Shown: positions 27,347-37,095 of the stretch, in pieces | How positions within the stretch are numbered: position 1 is the stretch's first letter | How the letters are laid out: each line of letters starts with the position of its first letter | Assembly: GCF_000382245.1 (NCBI RefSeq) | Contig: NZ_KB907873.1 | Coordinates: 1-64,000 of the forward strand | DNA from: Kushneria aurantia DSM 21353 | GTDB lineage: Bacteria; Pseudomonadota; Gammaproteobacteria; Pseudomonadales; Halomonadaceae | Direction of reading: 5' to 3' | Length of the DNA stretch: 64,000 nt | Translations under genes and position numbers: made by a program | Notes under the pieces: model-generated | What the model was told of the DNA's origin: nothing | The model's input: the letters and a program-made list of their open reading frames with translations, nothing else | Databases searched by the model: none

Positions 27347-27416
27347 GGCCCGGTCAGATGGTATTCAGGGATCGCGGCAGCAGGACTGCCATTAAAAATC
27401 GCTGACCGGCCTTTTT
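27347..27416 (+). terminator. T-tailed long stem-loop in the crbR-acs gap (plus orientation)
   Basis: GGCCCGGTCAG (27347-27357) pairs with CTGACCGGCC (27402-27411), with an inner GGCAG/CTGCC hairpin (27376-27390) in the loop, and TTTTT follows at 27412-27416. This is terminator-like only on the plus strand, where no upstream gene is near (crbS ends at 26587). On the minus strand it lies in the crbR leader. Function unknown. Confidence 0.4.
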
Positions 27417-27506
27417 CTGAACACCGGACAGCGCGCCGTGCGGTTTTCGAACAATTCGTTACACCTTTAGCCGCATGCTATCCCATTTTTTTAGTGACAG
27501 AAACGC

Positions 27507-27546
27507 ATGTCGGCAACCGGTCTTTCCGGTTGCCGACATTTTATTC
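27507..27546. terminator. Strong hairpin between acs and crbR
   Basis: A perfect 14-bp stem (arms 27507-27520 and 27526-27539, loop TCTTT) is followed by TTTTATT in the plus direction. It most simply ends acs transcripts on the minus strand, although there the flanking sequence lacks a T-run (GCGTTTC), so it looks better as a plus-strand terminator. The remainder of the 27312-27618 gap holds the crbR promoter region and no gene. Confidence 0.65.
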
Positions 27547-27618
27547 CCCCTGTAGCCGGCCACCCTTTTCATAGCCCGGGTCCGGTACCGGCTTTCACTT
27601 GCTCTCGCGGGCCGATGA

Positions 27619-29559
27619 TCAGCGATTGATGCGGTTTTCGATCAGCGCGTCCACCACGCCCGGATCGGTCAGCGTGCTGGTATCTCCCAGCGCGTCCACT
27701 TCGTTGGCGGCGATCTTGCGCAGGATACGGCGCATGATCTTGCCCGAGCGTGTTCTGGGCAGGCCGGGGGCCCACTGTACGATGTCGAGCCTGGCAAAAG
27801 CACCGATATCGCGGCGCACCGTCTCGACAAGCTCCTGGCGCAGCGCCTCGCTGGCCGTGGCCTCCTGCATCAGGGTGACATAGGCGTAGATGCCCTGCCC
27901 TTTCACATCGTGCGGAAAGCCCACCACCGCGGCTTCGGAAATCGCAGGATGGGCCACCAGCGACGACTCGATCTCGGCAGTGCCGATGCGGTGGCCGGAG
28001 ACGTTGAGCACGTCGTCGATGCGTCCGGTGATCCAGAAGTCGCCGTCGGCGTCGCGGTGCGCGCCATCACCGGTGAAGTAGTGCCCCTCGAAAACACTGA
28101 AGTAGGTCTGCTCGAAGCGCTCGTGATTGCCTCGGATGGTGCGCGCCTGGCCGGGCCAGCTACCCTCGATGACCAGACTGCCCGAGGCTTCGCCTTCCAG
28201 AATATTACCCTGGTCGTCCAGCAGCGCCGGGCGCACGCCGTAAAAGGGCCGCATGGCGGCGCCGGGCTTGAAATTCTCCGCATCGGTCAGCGGCGCCATC
28301 ATGTGACCGCCGGTTTCGGTCTGCCACCAGGTATCCATGATCGGACACTGGCCGTTACCGATCACGTCATGCGCCCAGTGCCAGGCCTGGGGGTTGATCG
28401 GCTCGCCCACCGTGCCGATCAGCCGCAGGCTGTCGCGGCGGCTGCTGTCCATGATGTGTTCGCCATGGCCCATCATGGCGCGAATGGCGGTTGGCGAGGT
28501 GTAAAAGATGGTGATGCCATGATCGTCAATAACCCGGCCTACCCGACCGTAATCGGGCGGCCCGCCCGGAATACCGCCGAACATGAAGGTAGTGGCACCG
28601 TTGGCCAGCGGTCCGTAAACCACATAGGAGTGGCCGGTAATCCAGCCCACGTCGGCGGCGCACCAGTAGACGTCATCCTCGCGCAGACCAAATATCTCGC
28701 GATGAGTCATGGCGGTGTAGAGCAGATAGCCACCGGTGGTGTGCACCAGCCCCTTGGGCGCCCCGGTCGAGCCCGAGGTGTAGAGAATAAACAGCGGATC
28801 CTCGGCGCCCATCGCCTCCGGTTCGCACTCGGGGCTGTGCGTCTCGATCAGCTCGCTGGCGTTGATATCGCGCGCTTTCCAGTCGATCGGTGCGTCGCCG
28901 CAGGGCACCAGCAATACATGCTCAATGCACGCCGTGCCTTCCAGCGCCAGCGCCTCATCGACATACTTTTTCAGCGGAATCTGTTTGCCGCCGCGCTGCG
29001 AAATATCGGCGGTGATCAGCACCCGCGCGTCGCAGTCGCGAATACGGCTGGCCAGCGCCTCCGGCGAGAAACCGCCGAACACCACCGAGTGCACCGCACC
29101 GATGCGGGCACAGGCCAGCATCGCGATCGCCGCCTCGGGAATCATCGGCATGTAGAGCGTGACGGTGTCGCCACGCCCCACGCCCAGCGAGCGCAGCATG
29201 TTGGCAAAACGCCCCACCCGGTCGTGCAGCTGGCGATAGGTCAGGGTGCGCTGATGTGACGGATCGTCCCCTTCCCAGACGATAGCGGGCTTGTCACCGC
29301 GGGTGTCGAGGTGGCGATCGACGCAGTTGACGCAGGCGTTGAGCACGCCATCCTCGAACCAGCTGATATGCGAATGGTTTTCACCAAAGCGGCCCTTGAG
29401 CACCTGCTGTGGCGGCTGCATCCACTGAAGCTGTTGCGCCTCTTCGCGCCAGAAGGCCTCGGGCGACTCGATCGACCTGCGGTAGCGCTCACGATAATCC
29501 TGCTCGCTGACCGGGCTCGGATAGTGCGGCGAGCCTGTTGCGCTGGCGGTACTGGTCAT
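27619..29559 (-). CDS. acs: Acetyl-CoA synthetase
   Basis: A 646-residue AMP-forming acetate-CoA ligase of the adenylating superfamily; it activates acetate to acetyl-CoA through acetyl-AMP. Visible motifs are the P-loop-like [11 protein letters not shown] in the middle, [12 protein letters not shown] for acetate and ATP binding, [10 protein letters not shown], and the C-terminal [11 protein letters not shown] with the regulatory and catalytic Lys607 that lysine acetyltransferases modify. Length is near the usual 650. Its position next to crbSR suggests it is their main target. An inverted repeat lies about 84 bases upstream of the start. Confidence 0.97.
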   Translation of the reverse strand: MTSTASATGSPHYPSPVSEQDYRERYRRSIESPEAFWREEAQQLQWMQPPQQVLKGRFGENHSHISWFEDGVLNACVNCVDRHLDTRGDKPAIVWEGDDPSHQRTLTYRQLHDRVGRFANMLRSLGVGRGDTVTLYMPMIPEAAIAMLACARIGAVHSVVFGGFSPEALASRIRDCDARVLITADISQRGGKQIPLKKYVDEALALEGTACIEHVLLVPCGDAPIDWKARDINASELIETHSPECEPEAMGAEDPLFILYTSGSTGAPKGLVHTTGGYLLYTAMTHREIFGLREDDVYWCAADVGWITGHSYVVYGPLANGATTFMFGGIPGGPPDYGRVGRVIDDHGITIFYTSPTAIRAMMGHGEHIMDSSRRDSLRLIGTVGEPINPQAWHWAHDVIGNGQCPIMDTWWQTETGGHMMAPLTDAENFKPGAAMRPFYGVRPALLDDQGNILEGEASGSLVIEGSWPGQARTIRGNHERFEQTYFSVFEGHYFTGDGAHRDADGDFWITGRIDDVLNVSGHRIGTAEIESSLVAHPAISEAAVVGFPHDVKGQGIYAYVTLMQEATASEALRQELVETVRRDIGAFARLDIVQWAPGLPRTRSGKIMRRILRKIAANEVDALGDTSTLTDPGVVDALIENRINR

Positions 29560-29642
29560 GAAGCCTCTCCTCGGTCCAAACAGATGCGTAATACTTACAA
29601 GGATGCCATTACGGCCAGATTAATCCCTCGGCGGGGGGCACC

Positions 29643-29660
29643 GACTATTAGACGATAGTC
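29643..29660. promoter_or_regulatory. Inverted repeat upstream of acs (candidate regulator site)
   Basis: GACTAT (29643-29648) and ATAGTC (29655-29660) form a perfect 6-bp inverted repeat with a 6-base spacer, 84 bases before the acs start codon. A second shorter palindrome GTAA-TAC-TTAC lies at 29588-29598. Either could bind CrbR, a LuxR-type activator; there is no direct evidence. Confidence 0.4.
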
Positions 29661-29677
29661 ACTCCCGTGGATGATCG

Positions 29678-30208
29678 TCACTCCTCGCCGTCGGTACCGC
29701 TGAAGCGCAATATGTCGCCGCAGTGGCGGCAGCGATAACGACTGCCCCGCAGGGCGTTGAAATGGCGCCGATTGCTGAAACCATGGGTTCGGCAGCGGCA
29801 TTCGTAGCGCCAGGGCGCCGGACTGGCGCGGGACGTGTCGAAGCGGTGGGTGACTCGCGGCGGCAGCTGGAAGATATCGCGCATGGCACGCTGCCACTCG
29901 CGACCATGGGGGCGTATCCGCGGGCCATGGGTGTGATGTACCACCCAGTGGGCCATCTCGTGCGGTACGATTTCGTCAATAAAGGCCTGCGGCTGCTCAC
30001 GATAAAGGGTCATGTTGAAACGCAGTCCGCCACGGCCGAAATGGGCCTGGCCGGCACTGCGACCGTGCAGATCGCACCACACACCGGGGCGCGGCAGTCG
30101 CGGATGAAAACTGCGCGCCCGCTCGAAGCACTGTTCGACGCTCGCCAGCAGGCGCTCTCGATCGATGGGTGGCGTCTCGTTCAAGCGACTGGCGTCGGTC
30201 CCGCTCAT
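29678..30208 (-). CDS. SprT-like zinc metalloprotease family protein
   Basis: A 176-residue SprT-family protein (E. coli SprT is 165). It has the gluzincin-type motif HEMAH (83-87), a probable third ligand His101 in RPHGREW, and a C-terminal zinc ribbon with Cys137, Cys139, Cys160 and Cys163. SprT and eukaryotic Spartan share this core, and Spartan degrades DNA-protein crosslinks; the bacterial role is unclear. The long open frame upstream of 30208 is antisense to the neighbouring UPF0149 gene and was rejected. Divergent from that gene with a 79-base gap. Confidence 0.92.
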   Translation of the reverse strand: MSGTDASRLNETPPIDRERLLASVEQCFERARSFHPRLPRPGVWCDLHGRSAGQAHFGRGGLRFNMTLYREQPQAFIDEIVPHEMAHWVVHHTHGPRIRPHGREWQRAMRDIFQLPPRVTHRFDTSRASPAPWRYECRCRTHGFSNRRHFNALRGSRYRCRHCGDILRFSGTDGEE

Positions 30209-30287
30209 GAGTGCTACTATCCTCCTGTTATTTACGGGCGGCGAGTGACCGCCCGCGCCTACCGACCGTACCGCAATATGGACTGCC

Positions 30288-30989
30288 ATGAACGATAGCA
30301 CGGCCGACACCCCCGAAACGGCGCCGCTGATCGACGACGAACGCCTCGATGCCCTGTTCGAGTTTCTCGACGGCGAGCGGGTCAGCGAAGAGGCGCTTGA
30401 TCTGTTCGCCGCCCACGGCCTGATCACGGCGCTGGCGATTGCGCCGCTCGAGCACGACGCCGACAGGCGCCACGCGCTGGTGCTGGAAAGCGAACCCGAG
30501 TGGCAGGACGACGCCGAGCGCCAGAGTGTACTCGGCGCGCTGGATGACATGCATCGCGGCGCGCGCGAACTGCTGGAGAACGGCCTGATCCCCGACCTGC
30601 CCTTCGACCTCGAATTCGACGCCGACGACATCGGCGAAGAGATGCATCCCATCAGACTGTGGTGTGCGGGCTTCATGGCGGGCGTCTTCAACGACGAGCA
30701 GGCCTGGTTTGGTGAGCAGGAAGCGGCGGCCGCCGAGCTGCTGCTGCCCTTCATGACGCTTTCCGGTCTGTTCGACGACGAGGATCCGGAGCTGGCCGCC
30801 GCCGGGCACGAGCCGCGCAGTGCCAGCGCACTGGCCGGTCAGCTGCCGGAGCTGACGCTGGATCTGTTTCTGCTCTACCGCGCCCCACCCGAAAAGCCTG
30901 CTGCCGCTAGCGGGTCAGATAAAAGCAACAGGAAAGCCGGCAGTCCCGGCCACGGCGGCAAAAAGCGCGGCGGCCGGCGGCGCCAGTGA
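30288..30989 (+). CDS. UPF0149 (YecA/YgfB) family protein
   Basis: A 233-residue acidic, mostly helical protein of the UPF0149 family. The family signature is visible in LDALFEFLDGERVSEEALD, the LFAAHGLITALAIAP segment, and RLWCAGFMAGVF. The last 35 residues switch to a basic Lys/Arg/Gly tail (GKKRGGRRRQ) with no SEC-C zinc motif, so it is not the full YecA type. Function is unknown; YgfB in Pseudomonas represses alpA and affects beta-lactam tolerance, but equivalence is not shown. Confidence 0.85.
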   Translation: MNDSTADTPETAPLIDDERLDALFEFLDGERVSEEALDLFAAHGLITALAIAPLEHDADRRHALVLESEPEWQDDAERQSVLGALDDMHRGARELLENGLIPDLPFDLEFDADDIGEEMHPIRLWCAGFMAGVFNDEQAWFGEQEAAAAELLLPFMTLSGLFDDEDPELAAAGHEPRSASALAGQLPELTLDLFLLYRAPPEKPAAASGSDKSNRKAGSPGHGGKKRGGRRRQ

Positions 30990-31004
30990 TCCGCGCTCTC
31001 GGCG

Positions 31005-32129
31005 TCAGCGCAGGCGCGTGATCAGCGCATCCAGCAGCCCATACCACCACTCGCGCAACCGCTGACGCCGCGGCCGGGACGCCCACTGTTCGGCCTCTAT
31101 TTCTCGGCACTGGGCAAAGCAGCTTCTGAACAGCGTGGCCATCTCGTCGGCGAAGCGAGGGTCGTCGACCTCCTGATTGGCCTCCAGGTTCCACTGCAGG
31201 CTCCAGTGGTCGAAGTTGCACGACCCCACCGTCGCCCAGCCGTCGCAAAGGCTGAACTTGGCATGAATGAAGCGTGGCTGGAACTCGAAGATACGCACGC
31301 CGGCCTTCAAAAGCCGGGTAAAAAAACGCTGACCGGCATAGCGTACGCTGGGATGATCATGGTCGCGAGCGGCCAGCAACAGGCGCACATCGACACCGCG
31401 GCGGGCGGCGCGTACCAGCTGCCGACGCAGCGTGAGGGTGGGCACGAAATAGGGCGTGCAGATCCAGATATGTCGCTCGGCGCGGCTCACCTGGTGCTGC
31501 AGCGAGTGGCGAATCGCCTGGTAGCGATAGCCGCGCCCCCACACCACACGGCCGGTCATGTCGCCCTTATCGCCCGTCTCGACCGGCGCCGACGGCACTT
31601 TCGGCAGCAGGTGTCGCTGCCCGTTCACGGCCTGTGCCAGGCGTGAACGCCAGGTACGCTCGAAAAGCGTTGTCCAGTCCGCCACACAGGGGCCTTCGAT
31701 GCGCAGGGCGATCTCGAACCAGGCGTTGAGAAAATGATCGCTGACGCCAAAACCGCCGGTAAAGGCAGTGCGACCGTCGACCACCACCAGCTTGCGGTGG
31801 TCGCGGGAGATGAAGCGGCCCAGATGGAACAGCGACAGCATGTTGAACTCGCGCAGATGAACGCCCGCTGCCATCAGTCGCTGCTTGCTGGTGCGTGACA
31901 GCGACCAGGAGCCGCAGGCATCGCACAGCAGCCTTGCATCCACGCCGCGCGCGGTGGCGCGCTCAAGGGCGGCGAAGAACTGCTCCCCCATGGTACCGTC
32001 CTCAACGATATAGAGCTCGATCAGCAGCGACTCGCAGGCGCCGTCGATCGCCGCCATCAGCGCCGGCACGAAACACTCCGCCGACGGCAACAGGGTAAAA
32101 TGGTTGCCGCTGTGCCACTGCTCTCTCAT
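31005..32129 (-). CDS. clsB: Cardiolipin synthase B-type phospholipase D protein
   Basis: A 374-residue member of the phospholipase D superfamily with two HKD motifs: His111-Lys113-Asp118 (HRKLVVVD) and His289-Lys291-Asp296 (HAKFSLCD). ClsB makes cardiolipin from phosphatidylglycerol at the inner membrane. Unlike ClsA it has no N-terminal membrane spans, consistent with the ClsB type. The ATG at 32129 follows GGAGAG; the open frame further upstream was not used. It is divergent from plsB, another phospholipid gene. Confidence 0.9.
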   Translation of the reverse strand: MREQWHSGNHFTLLPSAECFVPALMAAIDGACESLLIELYIVEDGTMGEQFFAALERATARGVDARLLCDACGSWSLSRTSKQRLMAAGVHLREFNMLSLFHLGRFISRDHRKLVVVDGRTAFTGGFGVSDHFLNAWFEIALRIEGPCVADWTTLFERTWRSRLAQAVNGQRHLLPKVPSAPVETGDKGDMTGRVVWGRGYRYQAIRHSLQHQVSRAERHIWICTPYFVPTLTLRRQLVRAARRGVDVRLLLAARDHDHPSVRYAGQRFFTRLLKAGVRIFEFQPRFIHAKFSLCDGWATVGSCNFDHWSLQWNLEANQEVDDPRFADEMATLFRSCFAQCREIEAEQWASRPRRQRLREWWYGLLDALITRLR

Positions 32130-32248
32130 GCTCTCTCCGTCGCCACAGCGCCCGGTGGCGCATTCGCTGTACCATGACGCCCACCTGTCGCCCACCGGCA
32201 CCGACATGGCACGACGCCTCGATGCCGGTTTATATCAGTGGAGCCACG

Positions 32249-34723
32249 ATGTCGCCATCCAGATCGTCCCGGGCGCGTCTCGTCCGCCTATTTAACCGTC
32301 TGGCCGGTCGCTGGCTGCACTTTCGCGCCACGACGCCGCAGTCGCCCGACACCCTGGTCGAGAACTCCGACAGGCCGCTCGTCTACGTGCTGCCGGTCTG
32401 CGACTTTGCCGACCGGGTGGCGCTGACGCGTTTTTGCGCAATCCACCGGCTGCCGTCACCCACCGGTGAGACGACGCTGGCCGACGGCACCCGCCTGTCG
32501 AGCACCACCGCGCTGTTCGATGGCGCTCGATATCGTCGTCACCATGGTCATGTCGATTACTCGGCCGCGCTCGACACGATGATCGCAGCTCAGCAGCGCT
32601 CGGGAGAAGACGTCATGCTGATGCCGGTTACCCTTTTCTGGGGCCGCGCACCGCAGCGAGACCGCGGGCATCCACGCTACCCGCTGCTGCACCGCCTGGC
32701 CGCCGGCGTGCGGCGGCTGAGCGCTGTGGTGATGCGCGCTCGTGCGCTGGAAGTGCGCTTTGGCGAGCCGCTGTCGCTGGCGGCGCTGGTAGAGCGCGGC
32801 GACGCCGAGGCAGGCTTTGCCAGAGTGCGCGCCACCCGCTTTCTGCGCCGCTATTTTCAGCGTGTGCGGCTACAGGCAATCGGACCCGACCTCTCCCCTC
32901 GCCGCGTTCTTGTCCAGCGCGTGCTGCGCCAGCGCGCCGTCAGCGAGGCGATCAGCGCCGACGCCGAGGAGCGCGGTCACTCCCGCGAGCAGAGCCATCA
33001 CCGCGCCGAGCGCTACGCCGAGGAGATCGCCGCGGCCATGTCGGCGCCGGTGATGCGACTGCTGTATCGGCTGCTGGGGCAGCTGTGGAACCGCCTCTAC
33101 GATGGCGTCGAAGTACACGACAGCGACGCGATCGAGGAACTGGCCGGTACCCACGAGCTGGTCTATGTGCCCTGCCATCGCAGCCATATCGACTATCTGC
33201 TGCTCTCCTGGGTGCTCTATCGTCAGGGCCTGATGCCACCCCACATTGCTGCCGGACGCAACCTCGATATGCCGCTGATCGGGCGGCTTTTACGCGGCGC
33301 CGGCGCCTTCTTCATGCGCCGCAGCTTCCGCGACAATCGCCTCTATGCCACCGTTTTTAACGAGTATCTGCACCAGCTGCTGTCGCGCGGCCATCCGGTG
33401 GAGTATTTCATCGAGGGTGGCCGCTCCCGCACCGGGCGCATGCTGGCGCCGCGCCCCGGCATGCTGTCGATGACACTGCGTTCCCATGCCCGTGCTCCGA
33501 CACAGCCAATGGCCTTTGTGCCGGTCTATATCGGTTACGAAAAGGTGCTGGAGTCGCGTGCCTACATCCGCGAACTGCGCACCGGCCACAAGCGCCGTGA
33601 AAGCCCGCTGGGGCTTTTACGTGCGCTGCGTCACCTGCGCCAGCCCTTCGGCCGGGTACAGGTCAGTTTCGGCGAGCCGCTCGAGGTTGGCGCCTGGCTG
33701 GACAGAGAGGTCAGCGGCTGGCGCGACGCCCCGAACGACAGCAACGCCGACTGGCTGCGCCGTGCAGTACCCGGGCTCGGCTTCGAGCTGGCGGCACGCA
33801 TCAACCAGGCCGCCGCGCTGACACCAGTGTCGATGGTAGCGCTGGTGCTGCTGGCCACTTCCCACCGCACCATCGAAGTCGAGCTGCTCGCGCATCAGCT
33901 CGAAAGCCTCGACGCGCTGCAGCGCCACTACCCCGGCGCGCAACGGCTGCGCCTGCCGCAGGGTGACGCAGCGCAGTGGATCGAACGCAGCCTCACCCTC
34001 GGCCTGGTCTCACGGGTGGAGCACCCGCTGGGCGATCTGATCACGGTGGATAGCGAACACGCGGCGCTGCTCACCTGGTATCGCAACAACGCCCTGCATC
34101 TGTTCGCCCTGCATGCGCTGGTGGCGTTCGCCTTTCGCAACAACCGGCGCCTCGACTTCGCCACCCTCGAAGCGCTGCTGTCACCGCTGTGGCCGGCGCT
34201 GCGTGAAGAGCTCTATATCGATGACGGTGGCACGCCGTTCGAGCGCCAGCTGCACGGCGTGCTGAATGCACTGCAGGCGGCCGGACTGCTGATTGAGCAT
34301 CAGCATCAGTGGCAGCGCCCGGCCGATGAACTCGAGGCGCGAGAACGCCTCTATCTGCTGGGACGGATCATTCAGCCGACCCTGGAGCGCGGTTTCATTC
34401 TGCTGTCGACGCTACTGCGCTACGCCGACGGCGGCATAAGCCGTGCCAGCCTGGTGGAGCAGAGCGGTCTGCTGGCCGAACGTCTGACGCGCCTGCAGGG
34501 GCTCAACGCTCCGGAGTTCTTTGATCGGCGTCTTTTCACCGGGCTGCTCGATACCCTCGCGCGCGATGGCTGGCTCGAGGAGCGCGACGGCGGGCTCCAT
34601 GTCGATCCGCACCTGCCCGAAACCCTGGGCACAACAAGGCGGCTGTTCGATCCGGCGCTGCGTCACCGTCTCAGCGAACTGACGGCACGTCTGCCTCGGC
34701 GTGAACCGAACCGGCCGCTATAG
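32249..34723 (+). CDS. plsB: Glycerol-3-phosphate 1-O-acyltransferase PlsB
   Basis: An 824-residue membrane-associated acyltransferase for the first step of phospholipid synthesis (E. coli PlsB has 807). The catalytic HX4D box is HRSHID (310-315); further acyltransferase motifs are GRNLDMPLIGRLLRGAGAFF, FIEGGRSRTGRM and PMAFVPVYIGYEKV. The ATG at 32249 is preferred over the upstream ATGs because it follows GTGGAG at good spacing and matches the usual N terminus. The 3' end overlaps convergent rsmJ by 6 bases. Confidence 0.95.
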   Translation: MSPSRSSRARLVRLFNRLAGRWLHFRATTPQSPDTLVENSDRPLVYVLPVCDFADRVALTRFCAIHRLPSPTGETTLADGTRLSSTTALFDGARYRRHHGHVDYSAALDTMIAAQQRSGEDVMLMPVTLFWGRAPQRDRGHPRYPLLHRLAAGVRRLSAVVMRARALEVRFGEPLSLAALVERGDAEAGFARVRATRFLRRYFQRVRLQAIGPDLSPRRVLVQRVLRQRAVSEAISADAEERGHSREQSHHRAERYAEEIAAAMSAPVMRLLYRLLGQLWNRLYDGVEVHDSDAIEELAGTHELVYVPCHRSHIDYLLLSWVLYRQGLMPPHIAAGRNLDMPLIGRLLRGAGAFFMRRSFRDNRLYATVFNEYLHQLLSRGHPVEYFIEGGRSRTGRMLAPRPGMLSMTLRSHARAPTQPMAFVPVYIGYEKVLESRAYIRELRTGHKRRESPLGLLRALRHLRQPFGRVQVSFGEPLEVGAWLDREVSGWRDAPNDSNADWLRRAVPGLGFELAARINQAAALTPVSMVALVLLATSHRTIEVELLAHQLESLDALQRHYPGAQRLRLPQGDAAQWIERSLTLGLVSRVEHPLGDLITVDSEHAALLTWYRNNALHLFALHALVAFAFRNNRRLDFATLEALLSPLWPALREELYIDDGGTPFERQLHGVLNALQAAGLLIEHQHQWQRPADELEARERLYLLGRIIQPTLERGFILLSTLLRYADGGISRASLVEQSGLLAERLTRLQGLNAPEFFDRRLFTGLLDTLARDGWLEERDGGLHVDPHLPETLGTTRRLFDPALRHRLSELTARLPRREPNRPL

Positions 34724-35503
34724 CGCCTTCAGCGAGCGGTGGACATAGAGGTCGTAGCGGCTGTTTTTCGAACTCAGCTGATGATGCGGCGCCGGCCCCT
34801 CGATGGGCGGCGCCCCCTTCGGCCGCTTGACCACCACCCGGTGGGTCGCCACCGCCAGCGCCTGCTCGAGCAGCGCCGGCGCATCCTCGTCGTCGCCGGC
34901 CAGGGCGCGAAACAGCCGCATCTCCTTTTTGACCAGTGCCGACCCCTGGCGATGCGGATACATGGGATCAAGGTGTACCACCTGTGGCAGCACCCCGGAC
35001 TCCGCCACCAGCGCCGCCAGTTCACGGCTGCTGTCGCCCGGCACCAGCGACAGCCGCTGGCGCAGCTCCGAAAGCTCGGGCTCGGCCGCCAGACGCGCCA
35101 GCGCATCGGCCAGTAGCGCCGCGATCGCCGGCTGACGCTCGATCAGCAGCACCCGCGCGCCCAGCGCCGCCAGGGTCGCAGCGTCGCGGCCCAGCCCGGC
35201 GGTGGCGTCGACGATCTCCGGCGTCACCCCCTTGCCCAGCCCGCAGGCGCGGGCGAGCAGCTGACCGCGACCGCCGCCGAAGCGGCGCCGATGACCGACG
35301 CGACCGCCCACCAGCTCGGCGCACAGCGGCTGGCCAAAGCGTGACGGATCACCGCCCAGCGCCAGCCCTGTCTCACCGTAGCGCAGCCAGAGGATATCGC
35401 CGCCCGGCACCTCGGCCCGCAGCGCTACCCCCAGCGCGTGCGCCAGCGCCGCACTGCGGGCGTCATCACCCACCACCACCGGTTCCAGCGCAGCACTCAT
35501 CAC
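34718..35503 (-). CDS. rsmJ: 16S rRNA (guanine(1516)-N(2))-methyltransferase
   Basis: A 261-residue SAM-dependent methyltransferase. The SAM-binding motif VDATAGLGRDAATLAALGA, the catalytic-type VHLDPMYPHRQGSALVKKEM and a final VKRPKGAPPI block identify RsmJ (YhiQ). It modifies G1516 of 16S rRNA. Its start overlaps the stop of uppP by 4 bases, so the two are probably coexpressed. Confidence 0.94.
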   Translation of the reverse strand: MMSAALEPVVVGDDARSAALAHALGVALRAEVPGGDILWLRYGETGLALGGDPSRFGQPLCAELVGGRVGHRRRFGGGRGQLLARACGLGKGVTPEIVDATAGLGRDAATLAALGARVLLIERQPAIAALLADALARLAAEPELSELRQRLSLVPGDSSRELAALVAESGVLPQVVHLDPMYPHRQGSALVKKEMRLFRALAGDDEDAPALLEQALAVATHRVVVKRPKGAPPIEGPAPHHQLSSKNSRYDLYVHRSLKAL

Positions 35504-36297
35504 AGCAACAACAGCAGCAGCAACAGACCCAGCGCCAGCCGATAGATCACGAACGGCAGCATGCCGATGCGGTCCAGCGCGGCAAGAAAGAGCCGAATGC
35601 AGATAAAGGCCGACACGAAGGAGAGCAGCACTCCGACGCCGATCGCCCTCCAGTGGGCGTCACTGCCGCTGCCGGCAAGCTCGATGCCCTTGAAAAGCCC
35701 GGCGGCGAGGATCAGCGGTATTGAAATCAAAAAGGAGAACTGCGCCGCGCTCTGACGCGTGAACCCCAGCATCAGCGCAGCGGTGATGGTGATACCCGAA
35801 CGCGAGGTGCCGGGAATCAGCGCCAGCGCCTGGGCCAGGCCAATCAGCAGCGCGCTTTTCCAGCCCAGCTGCGCCATGGCAAGCCGCCGCTCGCCCCTGG
35901 CATCCGCCCACCACAGCAGCAGGCCGAAGATGATGGTAGTGGTGGCGATCACCAGACCCGAGCGCGCCCAGACGCTGATCAGATCGTCGGCGAGAAAACC
36001 GATAATACCGGCCGGCAGCGTTGCAATAATTACCGCCCAGCCAATCCGCGCCTCCTCGCTGGCGCGCCTTTTGAAAACCTGCGCCAGCCAGCCGCGGGCG
36101 ATCGTCCACACCTGATGGCGAAAGGCGATCAGCACCGCCAGCAGAGTGCCGACATGCACCGCCACATCGAAGGCCAGCCCCTGGTCGGGCCAGCCCAGCA
36201 GCTGCGAAGGCAGGATCAGATGAGCAGAGGAAGATACCGGCAGAAACTCGGAGATGCCCTGAATCAGGGCGAGCACCACCACATGCAACCAGTCCAT
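35500..36297 (-). CDS. uppP: Undecaprenyl-diphosphatase (BacA/UppP)
   Basis: A 265-residue polytopic membrane protein with the two BacA signatures: EFLPVSSSAHLIL near residue 17 and the phosphate-binding PGTSRSGITIT in the second half. It dephosphorylates undecaprenyl pyrophosphate to recycle the lipid carrier for peptidoglycan and confers bacitracin tolerance. Length matches the family (266-273). It lies 24 bases after tsaB on the same strand. Confidence 0.96.
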   Translation of the reverse strand: MDWLHVVVLALIQGISEFLPVSSSAHLILPSQLLGWPDQGLAFDVAVHVGTLLAVLIAFRHQVWTIARGWLAQVFKRRASEEARIGWAVIIATLPAGIIGFLADDLISVWARSGLVIATTTIIFGLLLWWADARGERRLAMAQLGWKSALLIGLAQALALIPGTSRSGITITAALMLGFTRQSAAQFSFLISIPLILAAGLFKGIELAGSGSDAHWRAIGVGVLLSFVSAFICIRLFLAALDRIGMLPFVIYRLALGLLLLLLLL

Positions 36298-36321
36298 AGC
36301 GGAGTTCCTTGATCGACGACG

Positions 36322-37005
36322 TCAGGCGGGCTTTTGATGCGCCACCCGGTCGCGCAGATAAACCGGCACCGCCTCAAGGGGCGTGGTGGCGATCCCGGCG
36401 GCGAAGTCCGCCGCCGCCAGCCGCACCATATCGGCGGCCTGCGGCGCGCGCGCCTCATGACGCTGTGTCACCTGGCGGGCAATATCCGCGGGCAGTCGAT
36501 CAAACAGCGCCACACCGCTGCCGACCATGGTGATCGACGTTTCCGCCGGCGTCAGTACCAGCGCCTCCGGCGCCGTCACGCAGGGCGCCAGCAGCGCCTC
36601 GGGGCCGTTTTCAGCGGCGCCATAGAGCGCCACATAAAGCTCACCGAGACGCGCATCCAGCGCTGCCAGCACCCGCTCGGCGCCGTCGTCGCGCAGCGCC
36701 GCCAGCGCCAGTGCACGCAGGGTAGAGATGCCCAGAAGCGGCCGGTCGCATCCCCACGCCAGCCCCTGGGCGACGCCGGCGGCGATACGCACACCGGTAA
36801 AGGAGCCGGGGCCGTGACCGTAGGCCAGCGCATCCAGCTCGGCCATTGCGACACCCGCGTGCGCCAGCACCTCATCGATCATCGGCATCAGATAGTGCGT
36901 GTGACCGCGCGGCACATGGGCGCGGCGATCGATGACCTCGCCATCGCGCCACAGCGCCACCGAGCAGTTGTCCGAGGAGGTATCCAGTGCCAGCAGGGTT
37001 GTCAT
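36322..37005 (-). CDS. tsaB: tRNA threonylcarbamoyladenosine biosynthesis protein TsaB
   Basis: A 227-residue ASKHA-fold protein. It starts with LLALDTSSDNCSVAL and holds the family block AYGHGPGSFTGVRIAAGVAQGLAW. TsaB partners TsaD and TsaE to make t6A37 in ANN-decoding tRNAs and lacks catalytic metal ligands itself. The ATG at 37005 was chosen; the frame stays open further upstream toward adk without similarity. It lies downstream of adk, separated by a terminator, so it may have its own promoter. Confidence 0.95.
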   Translation of the reverse strand: MTTLLALDTSSDNCSVALWRDGEVIDRRAHVPRGHTHYLMPMIDEVLAHAGVAMAELDALAYGHGPGSFTGVRIAAGVAQGLAWGCDRPLLGISTLRALALAALRDDGAERVLAALDARLGELYVALYGAAENGPEALLAPCVTAPEALVLTPAETSITMVGSGVALFDRLPADIARQVTQRHEARAPQAADMVRLAAADFAAGIATTPLEAVPVYLRDRVAHQKPA

Positions 37006-37095
37006 TGCACAGAGATCGTCATTGCGAGAGCGCCATCGTGATTTACGTAGCGGCAGCATTATAGGACAAGCACCGCAGGCCCCAAAGCCGAATAC

